From: PALSA-693 sp963702305
GTDB lineage: Bacteria > Actinomycetota > Acidimicrobiia > Acidimicrobiales > Palsa-688
DNA: 64,000 nucleotides
NCBI GenBank assembly: GCA_963702305.1
Contig: CAVPBX010000006.1
Span: 186,001 to 250,000, forward strand
Direction: 5' to 3'
Shown piece after piece: positions 52,712-61,231 of this stretch (the stretch's first letter is position 1; each line of letters opens with the position of its first letter). A program made the translations under genes and the position numbers. Under the pieces are notes generated by a model. That model worked only from the letters and a program-made list of their open reading frames with translations. It was not told the origin of the DNA and did not search any database.

Positions 52712-53603
52712 ATGGCAGCGACGGGACGGTTCGGGGCGGTGGGCTGCGCCATGGTCACGCCCTTCGATCCGCAGGGCGCCCTTGATCTCGACGGCGCGGT
52801 GACCCTGGCCCGCTGGCTGGTCGGCCACGGCAACGACTTCCTCGTCGTCACCGGCACCACCGGTGAGAGTCCCGTCCTGTCCGACTCGGAGAAGGCCGAC
52901 CTGTGGCGGGCGGTGGCAGAGGCCGTCACCGTGCCGGTGGTGGCCGGCACCAGCACCGCGGACACCGCCCATTCCGTCCAGCTCACCAAGATGGCCGCGG
53001 CCGCCGGGGCCGCCGGGATCCTCGCCGTCACGCCCTATTACAGCCGGCCGTCGCAGGCCGGCATCGAAGCCCACGTGCGTGCCATCGCCGAAGCGGCTGG
53101 CCGCAAGCCGGTGCTCCTCTACGACATCCCGGTGCGCAGCGGGCGCAAGGTTGCCCCCGCCGTCATCGTCCGCCTCGCCGCTGACGGCGTCATCGCCGGG
53201 GTCAAGGACGCCACCGCCAATCCGGCCGGCACCGCCGCCCTGCTGGCCGAGGCCCCCGCCGGCTTCGAGCTCTACAGCGGCAACGACGCGCGACACCCTG
53301 CCCCTGCTCGCGGTCGGCGCCGTCGGCATCATCTCGGTGGAGAGCCATTGGGCGGGCGACGAGGTGGCGGAGATGATCGCCGCCTTCACGAAGGGCGACG
53401 TCGACCACGCCCGCCAGATCAACACCCGCCTAGTGCCGTCGCACCGCTTCCAGTCGACCGACGAGGCGCCCAACCCGCTGCCCACCAAAGCCATGTTGCG
53501 GACGATGGGGCTCCCGGCGGGGCAATGCCGGCTGCCACTCGGGCCGGCACCGGAGGGGCTCGAGGACGCGGCCCGGGAGGTCCTTTCCCATCTCCACAGC
53601 TGA
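52712..53603 (+). CDS. dapA: 4-hydroxy-tetrahydrodipicolinate synthase DapA, interrupted by a +1 frameshift
   Basis: DapA condenses pyruvate and aspartate semialdehyde, the first committed step to lysine and DAP. The first frame has VTPFDPQGALDLDGAV, GTTGESPVLSD, VTPYYSRPSQ, LLYDIPVRSG and the Schiff-base lysine GVKDAT (Lys165), then breaks after codon 193 (YSGNDA). The next frame resumes DTLPLLAVGAVGIISVESHW and ends LPLGPAPEGLEDAAREVLSHL. Removing C53291 restores 296 residues, the normal family length. Both parts are conserved, so the gene is probably intact in the organism or decoded by frameshifting. Confidence 0.87.
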
Positions 53604-55260
53604 ACATCCGGTCCGGATCGTCTTCCTCGGCGGACTCGGAGAGATCGGCCGCAACTGCGCCTGCGTGGAGGTCGGCGGGCGGATCATGATCCTCGACTGC
53701 GGGCTCATGTTCCCCGACACCGAGATGCCGGGCATCGACCTGGTGCTGCCCGACTTCACCTACCTCCGGGACAATGCCGACCGGGTCGAGGGTTGCATCA
53801 TCACCCACGGTCACGAGGACCACTGCGGAGGGCTCAGCTTCCTGTTGCGGGAGATGTCGTTCCCGATCTACGGGTCGGCCTTGACCCTCGGCCTGGCTCG
53901 CAGCCGCATCGAGGAAGCCGGGCTGCTCGGCCGGGCCCAGCTCATCCCGGTGCGCGACGGCGAGCGGCGCCAGATCGGCCCGTTCGACGTGGAGTTCATC
54001 CCGGTGACCCACTCGGTGCCCCACGGCTTCGCCACCGCCTTCCACACCCCCAAGGGCGTCATCCTGCACTCGGGGGACTTCAAGATCGACCTGACGCCGG
54101 TCGACGGGCGCGCCACCGACCTGGCCAAGATCGGGGCGCTGGCGGACGGCCCCGGCATCCGGCTCCTGCTGTCGGACTCGACGAACGCCGAGGAGGACGG
54201 GTACACCGACAGCGAGCGGTCCGTCGGCTCGGTCTTGGCCGGACTGTTCGTGGCCCATCCCGACAAGCGGGTCATCGTGGCCTGCTTCGCCAGCCACATC
54301 CACCGCATCCAGCAGATCGCCGACGCCGCCATCGGGTCCGGGCGCACGGTGGCCACCCTCGGGCGGTCGATGGCGAAGAACGTGGCGCTGGCCCGGTCCA
54401 TGGGCTTGCTGCGGATCCCGGACCAGGATCTGGTCGACATCGAGCGCATCGGCGACTACGACCCACGGCGGGTGTGCGTCATCTCGACCGGATCGCAAGG
54501 CGAGCCCATGTCGGCCCTGTCGCTGATGGCCGCAGCGGACAACAAGTGGATCACCGTCGGTGAAGGCGACCTGGTGGTGCTGTCGTCCCATGCCATCCCG
54601 GGCAACGAGACCAACGTGGGCAAGGTCATCGACGGCCTGTGCCGGCTGGGCGCGGAGGTGGTGCACTCCGGGCTGGCCCGGGTCCACGTGAGCGGTCACG
54701 CCAAACGGGAAGAGCTCAAGACGCTGCTGGCGCTGGCCCGGCCGGATTGCTTCATCCCGGTCCACGGCGAGTTCCGCCACCTGACCCACCATGCCCGGCT
54801 CGCCCAGGACATGGGCGTGGCCCCCGAGCGGGTGCTGCTCGCCGAGGACGGCGATGTCATCGAGCTCACAGACCGCGGCATCGATTTCGTGGCCGAGGTG
54901 CCCGCCGGCTACCTGTACGTCGACGGCATCGTGGGCGACGTGGGGCGGGGGGTATTGCGGGACCGGCGGGTGCTGGCAGAAGAGGGCGTGGTGATGGTGG
55001 TGGTCACTGTCGACGCCAAGTCCGGCGAGGTGCTGACCGGGCCGGAGATCATCACCCGCGGCTGGGTGTACGCCCCGGAGGCCGAGGAACTGCTGGGCGA
55101 GGCCCGCCAGGCGGTGCTGTCCGCCCTGGAGGAGGCCGCCGCCTCCGGTTCAGTGGACTTCGAGACGCTCCGCCGGCGGGCTCGTTCCGCCCTCGGCAAG
55201 TTCGTCTCCGAGCGGACCCGCCGGCGGCCCATGATCGTCCCGGTGGTCATGGAGGTCTGA
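53590..55260 (+). CDS. rnj: Ribonuclease J
   Basis: RNase J is a metallo-beta-lactamase/beta-CASP exo- and endoribonuclease for mRNA decay and rRNA maturation. It shows VRIVFLGGLGEIGRNCACVE, the metal motif HGHEDHCGG (from residue 73), DSTNAEEDGYT, the beta-CASP domain with STGSQGEPMSALSLM and the C-terminal HVSGHAKREELK and PVHGEFRHL. The first canonical in-frame start is GTG 53665, which would delete the conserved GGLGEIGRN strand. Upstream, ATC 53590 has GGGAGG (53575-53580) 9 nt before it and gives 556 residues, the normal length, so an AUC start is proposed. It overlaps the dapA end by 14 nt. Confidence 0.88.
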   Translation: MSTAEHPVRIVFLGGLGEIGRNCACVEVGGRIMILDCGLMFPDTEMPGIDLVLPDFTYLRDNADRVEGCIITHGHEDHCGGLSFLLREMSFPIYGSALTLGLARSRIEEAGLLGRAQLIPVRDGERRQIGPFDVEFIPVTHSVPHGFATAFHTPKGVILHSGDFKIDLTPVDGRATDLAKIGALADGPGIRLLLSDSTNAEEDGYTDSERSVGSVLAGLFVAHPDKRVIVACFASHIHRIQQIADAAIGSGRTVATLGRSMAKNVALARSMGLLRIPDQDLVDIERIGDYDPRRVCVISTGSQGEPMSALSLMAAADNKWITVGEGDLVVLSSHAIPGNETNVGKVIDGLCRLGAEVVHSGLARVHVSGHAKREELKTLLALARPDCFIPVHGEFRHLTHHARLAQDMGVAPERVLLAEDGDVIELTDRGIDFVAEVPAGYLYVDGIVGDVGRGVLRDRRVLAEEGVVMVVVTVDAKSGEVLTGPEIITRGWVYAPEAEELLGEARQAVLSALEEAAASGSVDFETLRRRARSALGKFVSERTRRRPMIVPVVMEV

Positions 55261-55358
55261 CCTCGCCGGCGGCGGCTCGCCGGCGGCGGGGGAGGGGCCG
55301 GGGACCGGTGGCCCGGCCGCGCCTGGATCGCCGGCAAGGCGGCCCGGCCCGCCGAAGG

Positions 55359-55437
55359 GGTGGTGCGATTTGTATCCATGGTGCACTTATGTCTATGAGA
55401 CGTGCACAAGTGCACCATAGATACATATCGCACCACC
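55359..55437 (+). repeat. Large imperfect palindrome upstream of ftsK (element B)
   Basis: Arms 55359-55388 and 55408-55437 (30 nt each) are inverted copies matching at 28 of 30 positions around a 19-nt centre holding GTCTATGAGAC (55391-55401). The GGTGC/GCACC half-site recurs at about 55362, 55380, 55412 and 55430, roughly every 18 bp within each arm. Element A upstream of rpmF has the same core (GTCTGTGAGAC) and the same periodic layout but different half-sites. It lies between the rnj stop and the first plausible ftsK starts. Confidence 0.75.
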
Positions 55438-55439
55438 AG

Positions 55440-58223
55440 ATGCAGCGGTCGCCACCGGGTTCGCCGGCCCCCTTCCCCGCGCCGCCCACCACAAGAAGCT
55501 TGTGGCCTGAGTGGCTGCTGTTACTCTCGTGGCTACTGTGGCTCTTGCGACTCGCCGACGTTCGAAACGGCGGCCGGCGCCGCGGGCTTCCTCCGCCCGC
55601 CGCCCGGCCCGGCCCCGCGCCCGTTCCCGCACGCGCGGGTAGCACCCGTCGCACGGCCCGGGCGGCGCCGGCACGTACCGGCCGCGGGTCCCGCACCGCA
55701 GCCGCGGCGCCGGCCCCGTGGCGGGGCGCCCTGCGCCGGCTCCTCGGCCGCCAGTCGGAGGACGTGTGGGGCGTGGTCTTCCTGGTGCTCGCCGTCCTGG
55801 GCGCACTGGGGATCTACAGCGACCTGGCCGGCCCGGCCGGCCGCGGTCTCAACCGGGGTGCCGCCGACGCCCTGGGCTGGGCCCGGGGGTTCGTCCCACC
55901 GGCGCTGGCGTACCTGGGGTGGGTGCTGGTACGAGGGCGCGAACGCGTGGAGGTCAGCCGGCGGCCGCCGGCCAGCCGGGATGAGGTGGAGGTCCGAGCG
56001 GCCAAGGCGCCGGCCCGGGTGGCCTTCGGGGCCACGCTCTTCCTCGTCGCCATCGCCGGGCTGGTCCACCAGCTCAACGGGCCTCGCCACTGGCACGGGG
56101 TGGTGGCCCAGCTTCGGCCCGCCGGCGGGTTGGTGGGTGCCGGTGTCGGTATCCCCCTACGCGCCGGCGTGGGCACGTGGGGCGCCGGGTTCGTGCTGCT
56201 GTCGCTGTTGGGGCTGGCGCTGTTGATCTTGACGGCCACCCGGGTGCGAGAAGCCGCCCACTGGCTCAGCCTGGGCATGGGCGCGACGGCCCGGTCGACT
56301 GCCCGTACCGGCCGCTGGATCGCCACCGCCCTCAGCGGAACCCAACGTCAGGCCGCCTCGGCGCGGCATCCCTCGGCGCCGGGACGGTCCGGCCGCCTGG
56401 CCGGACCCTACGACCTCGAGGCGGACGAGGAAGAGGCCGGCTTCGGTCGTGCTGAGGGGGCCCTCGCCGGCCGCGTCGCCCCCGATGGCGCCGCCCCCGG
56501 CAGCCCCGCCCCCGGCAAGCCCGCCGGCGACGTTGTCCCCGCGGAAGGGGATGCCGCCAAGCCGGCGCGTGGCAAGGTGCCCATCCAGGTGCCGCCACCG
56601 GACGTGCCGGTCGACCCGGAGCAGCTGAAGATCGGCCTGGGGCCGGCGGCGGAGCCGGGTACCTGGCGCCTCCCGCCGCTCGCCCTGCTCAAGCGCTCCA
56701 AGGCCACCGAGATCGACCGCCGCCATGTCGAGGCCATGGGCCACACCCTCGAGGATGCCCTGGCCGCACACGGCGTCGAGACCCGGCTGGTCGGGATGAC
56801 CGTCGGGCCCACCGTGACCCGTTACGAGCTGGAGTTGGGCCCGGGCGTCAAAGTGGCCAAGGTCACCAACCTGCAGCGCGACATTGCCTACGCCATGGCC
56901 GCCGCGGACGTGCGGATCCTGGCGCCCATCCCCGGGCGTTCGGCCATCGGGGTGGAGGTGCCCAACCAGCAACGTCAGCTCGTCGCGGTCGGCGACATCC
57001 TCACCTCCGCCGAGGCCCACGCGGCCACCCATCCCCTCGAGGTGGCCCTGGGGCGGGATATCGCCGGCCGGCCGATCCTGGAGAACCTGGCCACCATGCC
57101 GCACCTGCTCATCGCCGGGGCCACCGGGGCTGGCAAGTCGTCGTGCATCAACTCGCTGATCTCCTCCGTCCTGCTGCGGGCGACGCCCGACCAGGTGCGG
57201 CTGATCCTCGTCGACCCCAAGCGCGTCGAGCTGGGCCAGTACAACGGACTGCCCCACCTGCTCACCGGTGTCGTCACCAACCCCAAGAAGGCCGCCAACG
57301 CCCTGAGTTGGGCGGTGCACGAGATGGAGCGCCGCTACGACCTGCTCGCCGAGGTCGGGGTCCGGGACATCACCGGCTACAACGCGGCCTACGACCGGGG
57401 CGACTTCAACGCCCCGCCGCCGCTCGGGGCCGAGCCCAAGACGTACGAGCGCTTGCCCTTCATCCTGGTGGTCGTCGACGAGCTCAACGACCTGATGATG
57501 GTGGCGGCCCGCGACGTCGAAGAGTCCATCTGCCGCATCGCCCAGATGGCCCGCGCCGTCGGTATCCACCTGGTCATCGCCACCCAGCGCCCCTCCGTCG
57601 ACGTCATCACCGGCGTGATCAAGGCCAACATCCCGTCCCGGCTGGCGTTCGCGGTGTCGTCGTTGGCCGACAGCCGGGTCATCCTGGACCAGCCGGGCGC
57701 CGAGCGCCTGATCGGCCAGGGTGACATGCTGCTCCTGACCGCCTCGTCGAGCGTGGCCCGCCGGATCCAGGGTGCCTGGGTCGGCGAGGACGAGGTCCGG
57801 AAGGTGGTCGCCCACTGGCGCCGGCAGTCCGAGCCGCGCTACATCGACGGCGTCGAAGGGCGCGATGACGCCGGCGGGAGCGGGTTCGGCGGGAGCGACG
57901 ACGATGACGACGACCTGCTGGAGCAGGCCAAGGACCTCGTGGTCCGGTCCCAGCTGGGCTCCACGTCGATGCTGCAGCGGAAGTTGCGCGTCGGGTTCGC
58001 CCGCGCCGGCCGGCTCATGGACCTGCTCGAGCAGCGGGGCATCGTCGGCCCTTCGGAGGGTTCGAAGGCCCGAGTGGTGCTCATGACGATCGAGGAGCTC
58101 GACGCCGCCACTCCGAGCGCCGGGCTCGTCCCCCGCCCCGCCGCCATCGCCATGGACCCGACCGGCCCCGTCGACCCCGCCGGCCCCCCCGACGCCGCCG
58201 ACGACCCCAGATTCCAGGAGTAG
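55440..58223 (+). CDS. ftsK: DNA translocase FtsK
   Basis: FtsK pumps DNA at the division septum and resolves chromosome dimers with XerCD. The C-terminal two thirds are canonical: EPGTWRLPPLALL-like leader, LLIAGATGAGKSSCINSLI (Walker A), RLILVDPKRVELGQYNGLPH, ILVVVDELNDLMMV (Walker B), HLVIATQRPSVDVITGVIKA, and a gamma domain (STSMLQRKLRVGFARAGRLMD-type). Four hydrophobic helices precede them (from DVWGVVFLVLAVLGALGIY). The N-terminus is uncertain: ATG 55440 and TTG 55500 are options in this frame, while another frame from GTG 55538 encodes a typical basic FtsK head and would need a +1 shift before 55640. Confidence 0.88.
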   Translation: MQRSPPGSPAPFPAPPTTRSLWPEWLLLLSWLLWLLRLADVRNGGRRRGLPPPAARPGPAPVPARAGSTRRTARAAPARTGRGSRTAAAAPAPWRGALRRLLGRQSEDVWGVVFLVLAVLGALGIYSDLAGPAGRGLNRGAADALGWARGFVPPALAYLGWVLVRGRERVEVSRRPPASRDEVEVRAAKAPARVAFGATLFLVAIAGLVHQLNGPRHWHGVVAQLRPAGGLVGAGVGIPLRAGVGTWGAGFVLLSLLGLALLILTATRVREAAHWLSLGMGATARSTARTGRWIATALSGTQRQAASARHPSAPGRSGRLAGPYDLEADEEEAGFGRAEGALAGRVAPDGAAPGSPAPGKPAGDVVPAEGDAAKPARGKVPIQVPPPDVPVDPEQLKIGLGPAAEPGTWRLPPLALLKRSKATEIDRRHVEAMGHTLEDALAAHGVETRLVGMTVGPTVTRYELELGPGVKVAKVTNLQRDIAYAMAAADVRILAPIPGRSAIGVEVPNQQRQLVAVGDILTSAEAHAATHPLEVALGRDIAGRPILENLATMPHLLIAGATGAGKSSCINSLISSVLLRATPDQVRLILVDPKRVELGQYNGLPHLLTGVVTNPKKAANALSWAVHEMERRYDLLAEVGVRDITGYNAAYDRGDFNAPPPLGAEPKTYERLPFILVVVDELNDLMMVAARDVEESICRIAQMARAVGIHLVIATQRPSVDVITGVIKANIPSRLAFAVSSLADSRVILDQPGAERLIGQGDMLLLTASSSVARRIQGAWVGEDEVRKVVAHWRRQSEPRYIDGVEGRDDAGGSGFGGSDDDDDDLLEQAKDLVVRSQLGSTSMLQRKLRVGFARAGRLMDLLEQRGIVGPSEGSKARVVLMTIEELDAATPSAGLVPRPAAIAMDPTGPVDPAGPPDAADDPRFQE

Positions 58224-58230
58224 CGCCCGC

Positions 58231-58236
58231 TACCGT
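58231..58236 (+). promoter_or_regulatory. -10 element, leaderless thrB promoter
   Basis: TACCGT ends 7 nt before the thrB ATG (58244), just after the ftsK stop. Confidence 0.5.
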
Positions 58237-58243
58237 CTCCCCG

Positions 58244-59104
58244 ATGCGAGCACGCGCTCCGGCCTCCTCCGCCAACCTGGGCCCGGGCTTCGACGTCCTG
58301 GCGGTAGCTCTGGCCTGCTACGTAGAGGTGTCGGTCGAGCCGGCCACCCGCCTGGAGGTGCACGGCACCGGCTTTGGGGCCGACCTGCCCGCCGACAGCT
58401 CCCACCTGGCCGCCCGGGTGGCTGCGGACGTCCGCGGCCACGACCGGCTCCGCATCGACGTCCACTCCGACATCCCGGTCGCCCGGGGTCTGGGTTCCTC
58501 GGCGGCCATGGCCGTGGCGGCCGCGGCGGCGGCTGGCGCCGGCGATCCGTTCGCCTACGGGATGGCCACCGACGGCCACCCGGAGAACGCCGCGGCCTCC
58601 GCCTACGGCGGCCTGGTGGCGGCCACCCTGGTCGACGGTCGCCCGGTGCACCGCCGGCTGGTCCTGGACCCGGACCTGGCGTTCGTGGTCCTCGTCCCCG
58701 ACCGATCCCTGGCCACCGCCGCCGCCCGGGCCGCCCTGCCCCAGTCGGTACCCCATGCCGATGCGGCCTTCAATCTGGGCCGCCTGGCGCTCCTCATCGC
58801 CGGGCTCGCCAACCATCACGACCTCGTCCCGGCGGCGGGCGACGACCGGCTGCACCAAGACGCCCGCACCGCGCTGTTCCCCGAGGCGGCCGCCCTGCTG
58901 GCGGGTTTGCGGGCCGCGGGAGCGTTGCTGGCGTGCTGGTCCGGGGCCGGCCCGAGCCTCCTGGCGGTCGCAGAAAAGACCGCCGCTCCGGCCCTGGAGG
59001 CGGCCGCGACGCGCCTCCTCGAGGCCGAGCAGGTGGGCGGCGAGGTCCGGCGGCTGGACCCCGACCGGCAGGGGGTCACCGTGTCACGCTCCGCTGGTAA
59101 GTAG
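58244..59104 (+). CDS. thrB: Homoserine kinase
   Basis: The 286-residue GHMP kinase phosphorylates homoserine for threonine synthesis. The N-terminal APASSANLGPGFDVLAVAL, the ATP-binding PVARGLGSSAAMAVAAAAA, HPENAAASAYGGLV and the C-terminal ACWSGAGPSLLAV are conserved. The gene is slightly shorter than many ThrB. thrA and thrC are not in the window, so threonine genes are dispersed; dapA/dapB nearby share the aspartate-semialdehyde branch point. Confidence 0.93.
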   Translation: MRARAPASSANLGPGFDVLAVALACYVEVSVEPATRLEVHGTGFGADLPADSSHLAARVAADVRGHDRLRIDVHSDIPVARGLGSSAAMAVAAAAAAGAGDPFAYGMATDGHPENAAASAYGGLVAATLVDGRPVHRRLVLDPDLAFVVLVPDRSLATAAARAALPQSVPHADAAFNLGRLALLIAGLANHHDLVPAAGDDRLHQDARTALFPEAAALLAGLRAAGALLACWSGAGPSLLAVAEKTAAPALEAAATRLLEAEQVGGEVRRLDPDRQGVTVSRSAGK

Positions 59105-59142
59105 CGTGGTCGAGTCCTATCCGAAACTGAGGAGGAATGGGC

Positions 59143-59295
59143 ATGGCCACCTACGAGGGCTACTGCGTCAAGTGCAAGGAGAAGCGTCAGTTCGAGGGCC
59201 AGGAAGTCACCCTGGCCAACGGGCGCCCGGCCGCGCAGGGAACCTGCCCGGTGTGCGGCACCAAGATGAACCGGATGCTCGGCAGTAAGAAGTAA
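59143..59295 (+). CDS. DUF5679 zinc-ribbon small protein
   Basis: A 50-residue protein: MATYEGYCVKCKEKRQFEGQ, a middle VTLANGRPAAQGTCPVCG and a basic end KMNRMLGSKK. Two CxxC pairs (CVKC and CPVC) form a probable zinc ribbon of the DUF5679 type found widely in actinobacteria and other phyla; function unknown. An ideal GAGGAGG lies 8 nt before ATG 59143; an in-frame ATG at 59137 is too close to it. The short gene is followed by a strong hairpin. Confidence 0.9.
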   Translation: MATYEGYCVKCKEKRQFEGQEVTLANGRPAAQGTCPVCGTKMNRMLGSKK

Positions 59296-59302
59296 CCCGT
59301 CG

Positions 59303-59351
59303 GCGGTGCCGGGACCTCGCGCCGCTCCTTGGCGCCGGGGACCGGCACCGC
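59303..59351 (+). terminator. Terminator hairpin after DUF5679
   Basis: GCGGTGCCGG (59303-59312) and CCGGCACCGC (59342-59351) form a perfect 10-bp stem; the 29-nt loop can itself form GCGCC/GGCGC. Only TTG follows, so termination would be of the U-poor actinobacterial kind. It separates DUF5679 from the rimO promoter. Confidence 0.65.
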
Positions 59352-59360
59352 TTGATGGCT

Positions 59361-59366
59361 AGGCTG
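59361..59366 (+). promoter_or_regulatory. -10 element, leaderless rimO promoter
   Basis: TAGGCT ends 5 nt before the rimO GTG (59372), the shortest gap of the set; it follows directly after the DUF5679 terminator. Confidence 0.55.
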
Positions 59367-59371
59367 CGCAG

Positions 59372-60631
59372 GTGCAGTACTGGCTGGAGACGCTCGGATG
59401 TCCCAAGAATCAGGTGGACTCCGACAAGTTGGCCGGCACCCTCGAGGCTGAGGGGTACTTGCTCGCCGCCAGTCCGGACGCGGCCGATCTGGTGGTCGTC
59501 AACACCTGCGCCTTCATCGAACCGGCCCGCCAGGAATCGATCGACACGGTGTTGGCGCTCTCGGGCGCCCGCCGGCCCGGCGCCCGCCTGGTGGTGACTG
59601 GCTGCTTGGCCGAGCGGTACGGCGACGAGCTGGCTGCCGCCCTGCCCGAGGCGGATCGGGTGGCCGGTTTCGGCGTGCCCGTCACCTTCACGGCCAAAAC
59701 GGCGAACGGCGGGCGACCGCTACCGTCGTTTGACCTGCTCAACCTGCCTCGGCCGGCGGCCCGGGCCCCCTGGGCGTACGTCAAGGTGGCCGAAGGTTGC
59801 GATCGCAAATGCGGTTTCTGCGCCATCCCGTCGTTCCGGGGTCGGCAGCGGTCGCGGGACCGGGCCGCCATCCTGGCCGAGGTGGACGCCCTGGCCGTGG
59901 AGGAAGTGGTGCTGGTCGCCCAGGACCTGGCGTCGTACGGACGGGATCTCGGGGGCCGGCGGGCCATCGAGCCCCTGGTGCAGGAGGTGGCGGCGCGGGT
60001 GACCCGCACCCGGCTGCTGTATTTGTATCCATCGGAGCTCACCGACGGTCTGATCGATGTCATGGGAGCGACCGGCTGTCCCTACTTCGATCTGTCCCTG
60101 CAGCACGTGTCGCGTCCCCATCTGCGGCGCATGCGGCGTTGGGGCGACGGCGACCGCTTCCTGGCCCGCATCGAGCGCATCCGGGCGATCCATCCGGACG
60201 CCGCCCTCCGCTCGTCGTTCATCGTCGGCTATCCGGGCGAGACGGAGGACGACCACGACCGGCTGCTGGCGTTCCTGGCCGCGGCGGACCTGGACTGGGC
60301 GGGATTCTTCCCCTTTTCCCCCGAGGAAGGCACCTACGCCGTCGGTCTGCCGGACCAGGTACCCGGCGGCCTCACGGGGGAGCGCCTGGCCGAGTGCGCC
60401 GAGCTGCAGGACGCCATCACCGCCCAGCGGCGCCGCAGCCAGGTGGGACGGACGCTGCGGGTGCTCGTCGACGAGCCGGGCGTGGCCCGCAGCCACATGG
60501 AGGCCCCCGAGATCGACGGGGTGATCCGGATCCCGGCCGGCGCCCGCCCCGGGTCGTGGGTGGACGTGGTGGTCACCGACGCGGAGGGCCCCGACCTCGA
60601 GGCGGAGCTCGTGGCGGAGGGGGCGGCCTAG
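59372..60631 (+). CDS. rimO: Ribosomal protein uS12 methylthiotransferase RimO
   Basis: The 419-residue radical-SAM enzyme adds a methylthio group to an Asp of uS12. The N-terminal UPF0004 domain supplies three cysteines (ETLGCPKNQVDSDKLAG, VVNTCAFIEPARQESID, VTGCLAERYG), the radical-SAM motif is GCDRKCGFCAIPSFRG (Cys143, 147, 150) and a C-terminal TRAM domain follows. LQHVSRPHLRRMRRWGD is typical of RimO/MiaB. The sequence FIVGYPGETEDDH is intact. It starts with GTG next to its own promoter; the pgsA start is one base after its stop. Confidence 0.94.
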   Translation: MQYWLETLGCPKNQVDSDKLAGTLEAEGYLLAASPDAADLVVVNTCAFIEPARQESIDTVLALSGARRPGARLVVTGCLAERYGDELAAALPEADRVAGFGVPVTFTAKTANGGRPLPSFDLLNLPRPAARAPWAYVKVAEGCDRKCGFCAIPSFRGRQRSRDRAAILAEVDALAVEEVVLVAQDLASYGRDLGGRRAIEPLVQEVAARVTRTRLLYLYPSELTDGLIDVMGATGCPYFDLSLQHVSRPHLRRMRRWGDGDRFLARIERIRAIHPDAALRSSFIVGYPGETEDDHDRLLAFLAAADLDWAGFFPFSPEEGTYAVGLPDQVPGGLTGERLAECAELQDAITAQRRRSQVGRTLRVLVDEPGVARSHMEAPEIDGVIRIPAGARPGSWVDVVVTDAEGPDLEAELVAEGAA

Positions 60632-61229
60632 TTGGCTACCAAGATCGCGGGGAAATTCGAATCCACCGCGCTCGGCGACGCCGGCCAACGCCATTACCGC
60701 CGTACGGCTGTTGGCGACCCCGCCGGTACTGATCCTGATCGTGCACCTGGGGGTCTCGTGGGGCGCGGCCCTGGCCTGGGCGGCCGTCGCCAGCACCGAC
60801 TTTCTTGACGGCTGGGTGGCCCGCCGGCAGGGCGCCACCACTTCGGGCGCGTTCCTGGACCCGCTGGCCGACAAGGTGCTGGTGCTGGGTGCCCTGGGGG
60901 CGCTGGCGGCGACGGGTCTGGCCTCCTGGGTCCCGGTCGTGCTGATCGCCGGCCGGGAGGTCACCATCAGCGCCTACCGCTCGGTGGTGGCCCGACAGGG
61001 CATCTCGGTCCCGGCCCGTCCGCTCGCCAAGGGCAAGACCGCAGCCCAGGACCTGGCGGTCGGGTTCATCCTGATCCCGTTGAACGGGCTGCACCACCGC
61101 GGGGTCGGCGAGACGCTGCTGTGGGTCTCGGTGGCCTTGGCCTTGGTCAGTGGGGCCCAGTACCTCCTGGACAGCCGCCGGCCGGCGGTGCCCCCTCGAC
61201 CCGCCGGCGACGATCTGCCGCCGGCGTAG
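60632..61229 (+). CDS. pgsA: CDP-diacylglycerol-glycerol-3-phosphate phosphatidyltransferase PgsA, probable +1 frameshift
   Basis: The membrane enzyme makes phosphatidylglycerol phosphate. The CDP-alcohol phosphotransferase motif DFLDGWVARRQGATTSGAFL, then DPLADK, is intact, with four or more hydrophobic helices. The N-terminal PANAITAVRLLATPPVLIL is in the frame of the rest of the gene but has no canonical start. Directly after rimO, TTG 60632 opens MATKIAGKFESTALG in a different frame; removing one base near 60677 joins the two into a normal 198-residue protein. Otherwise a non-standard start would be needed, or the TTG 60711 start, which loses the conserved N-terminus. Confidence 0.84.
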
Positions 61230-61231
61230 CG

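Noticed and set aside
46985..53603. Calling pnp and dapA true pseudogenes
   Set aside because: Each has a single-base interruption with perfectly conserved sequence on both sides and no other damage; error or programmed shift is the better reading.
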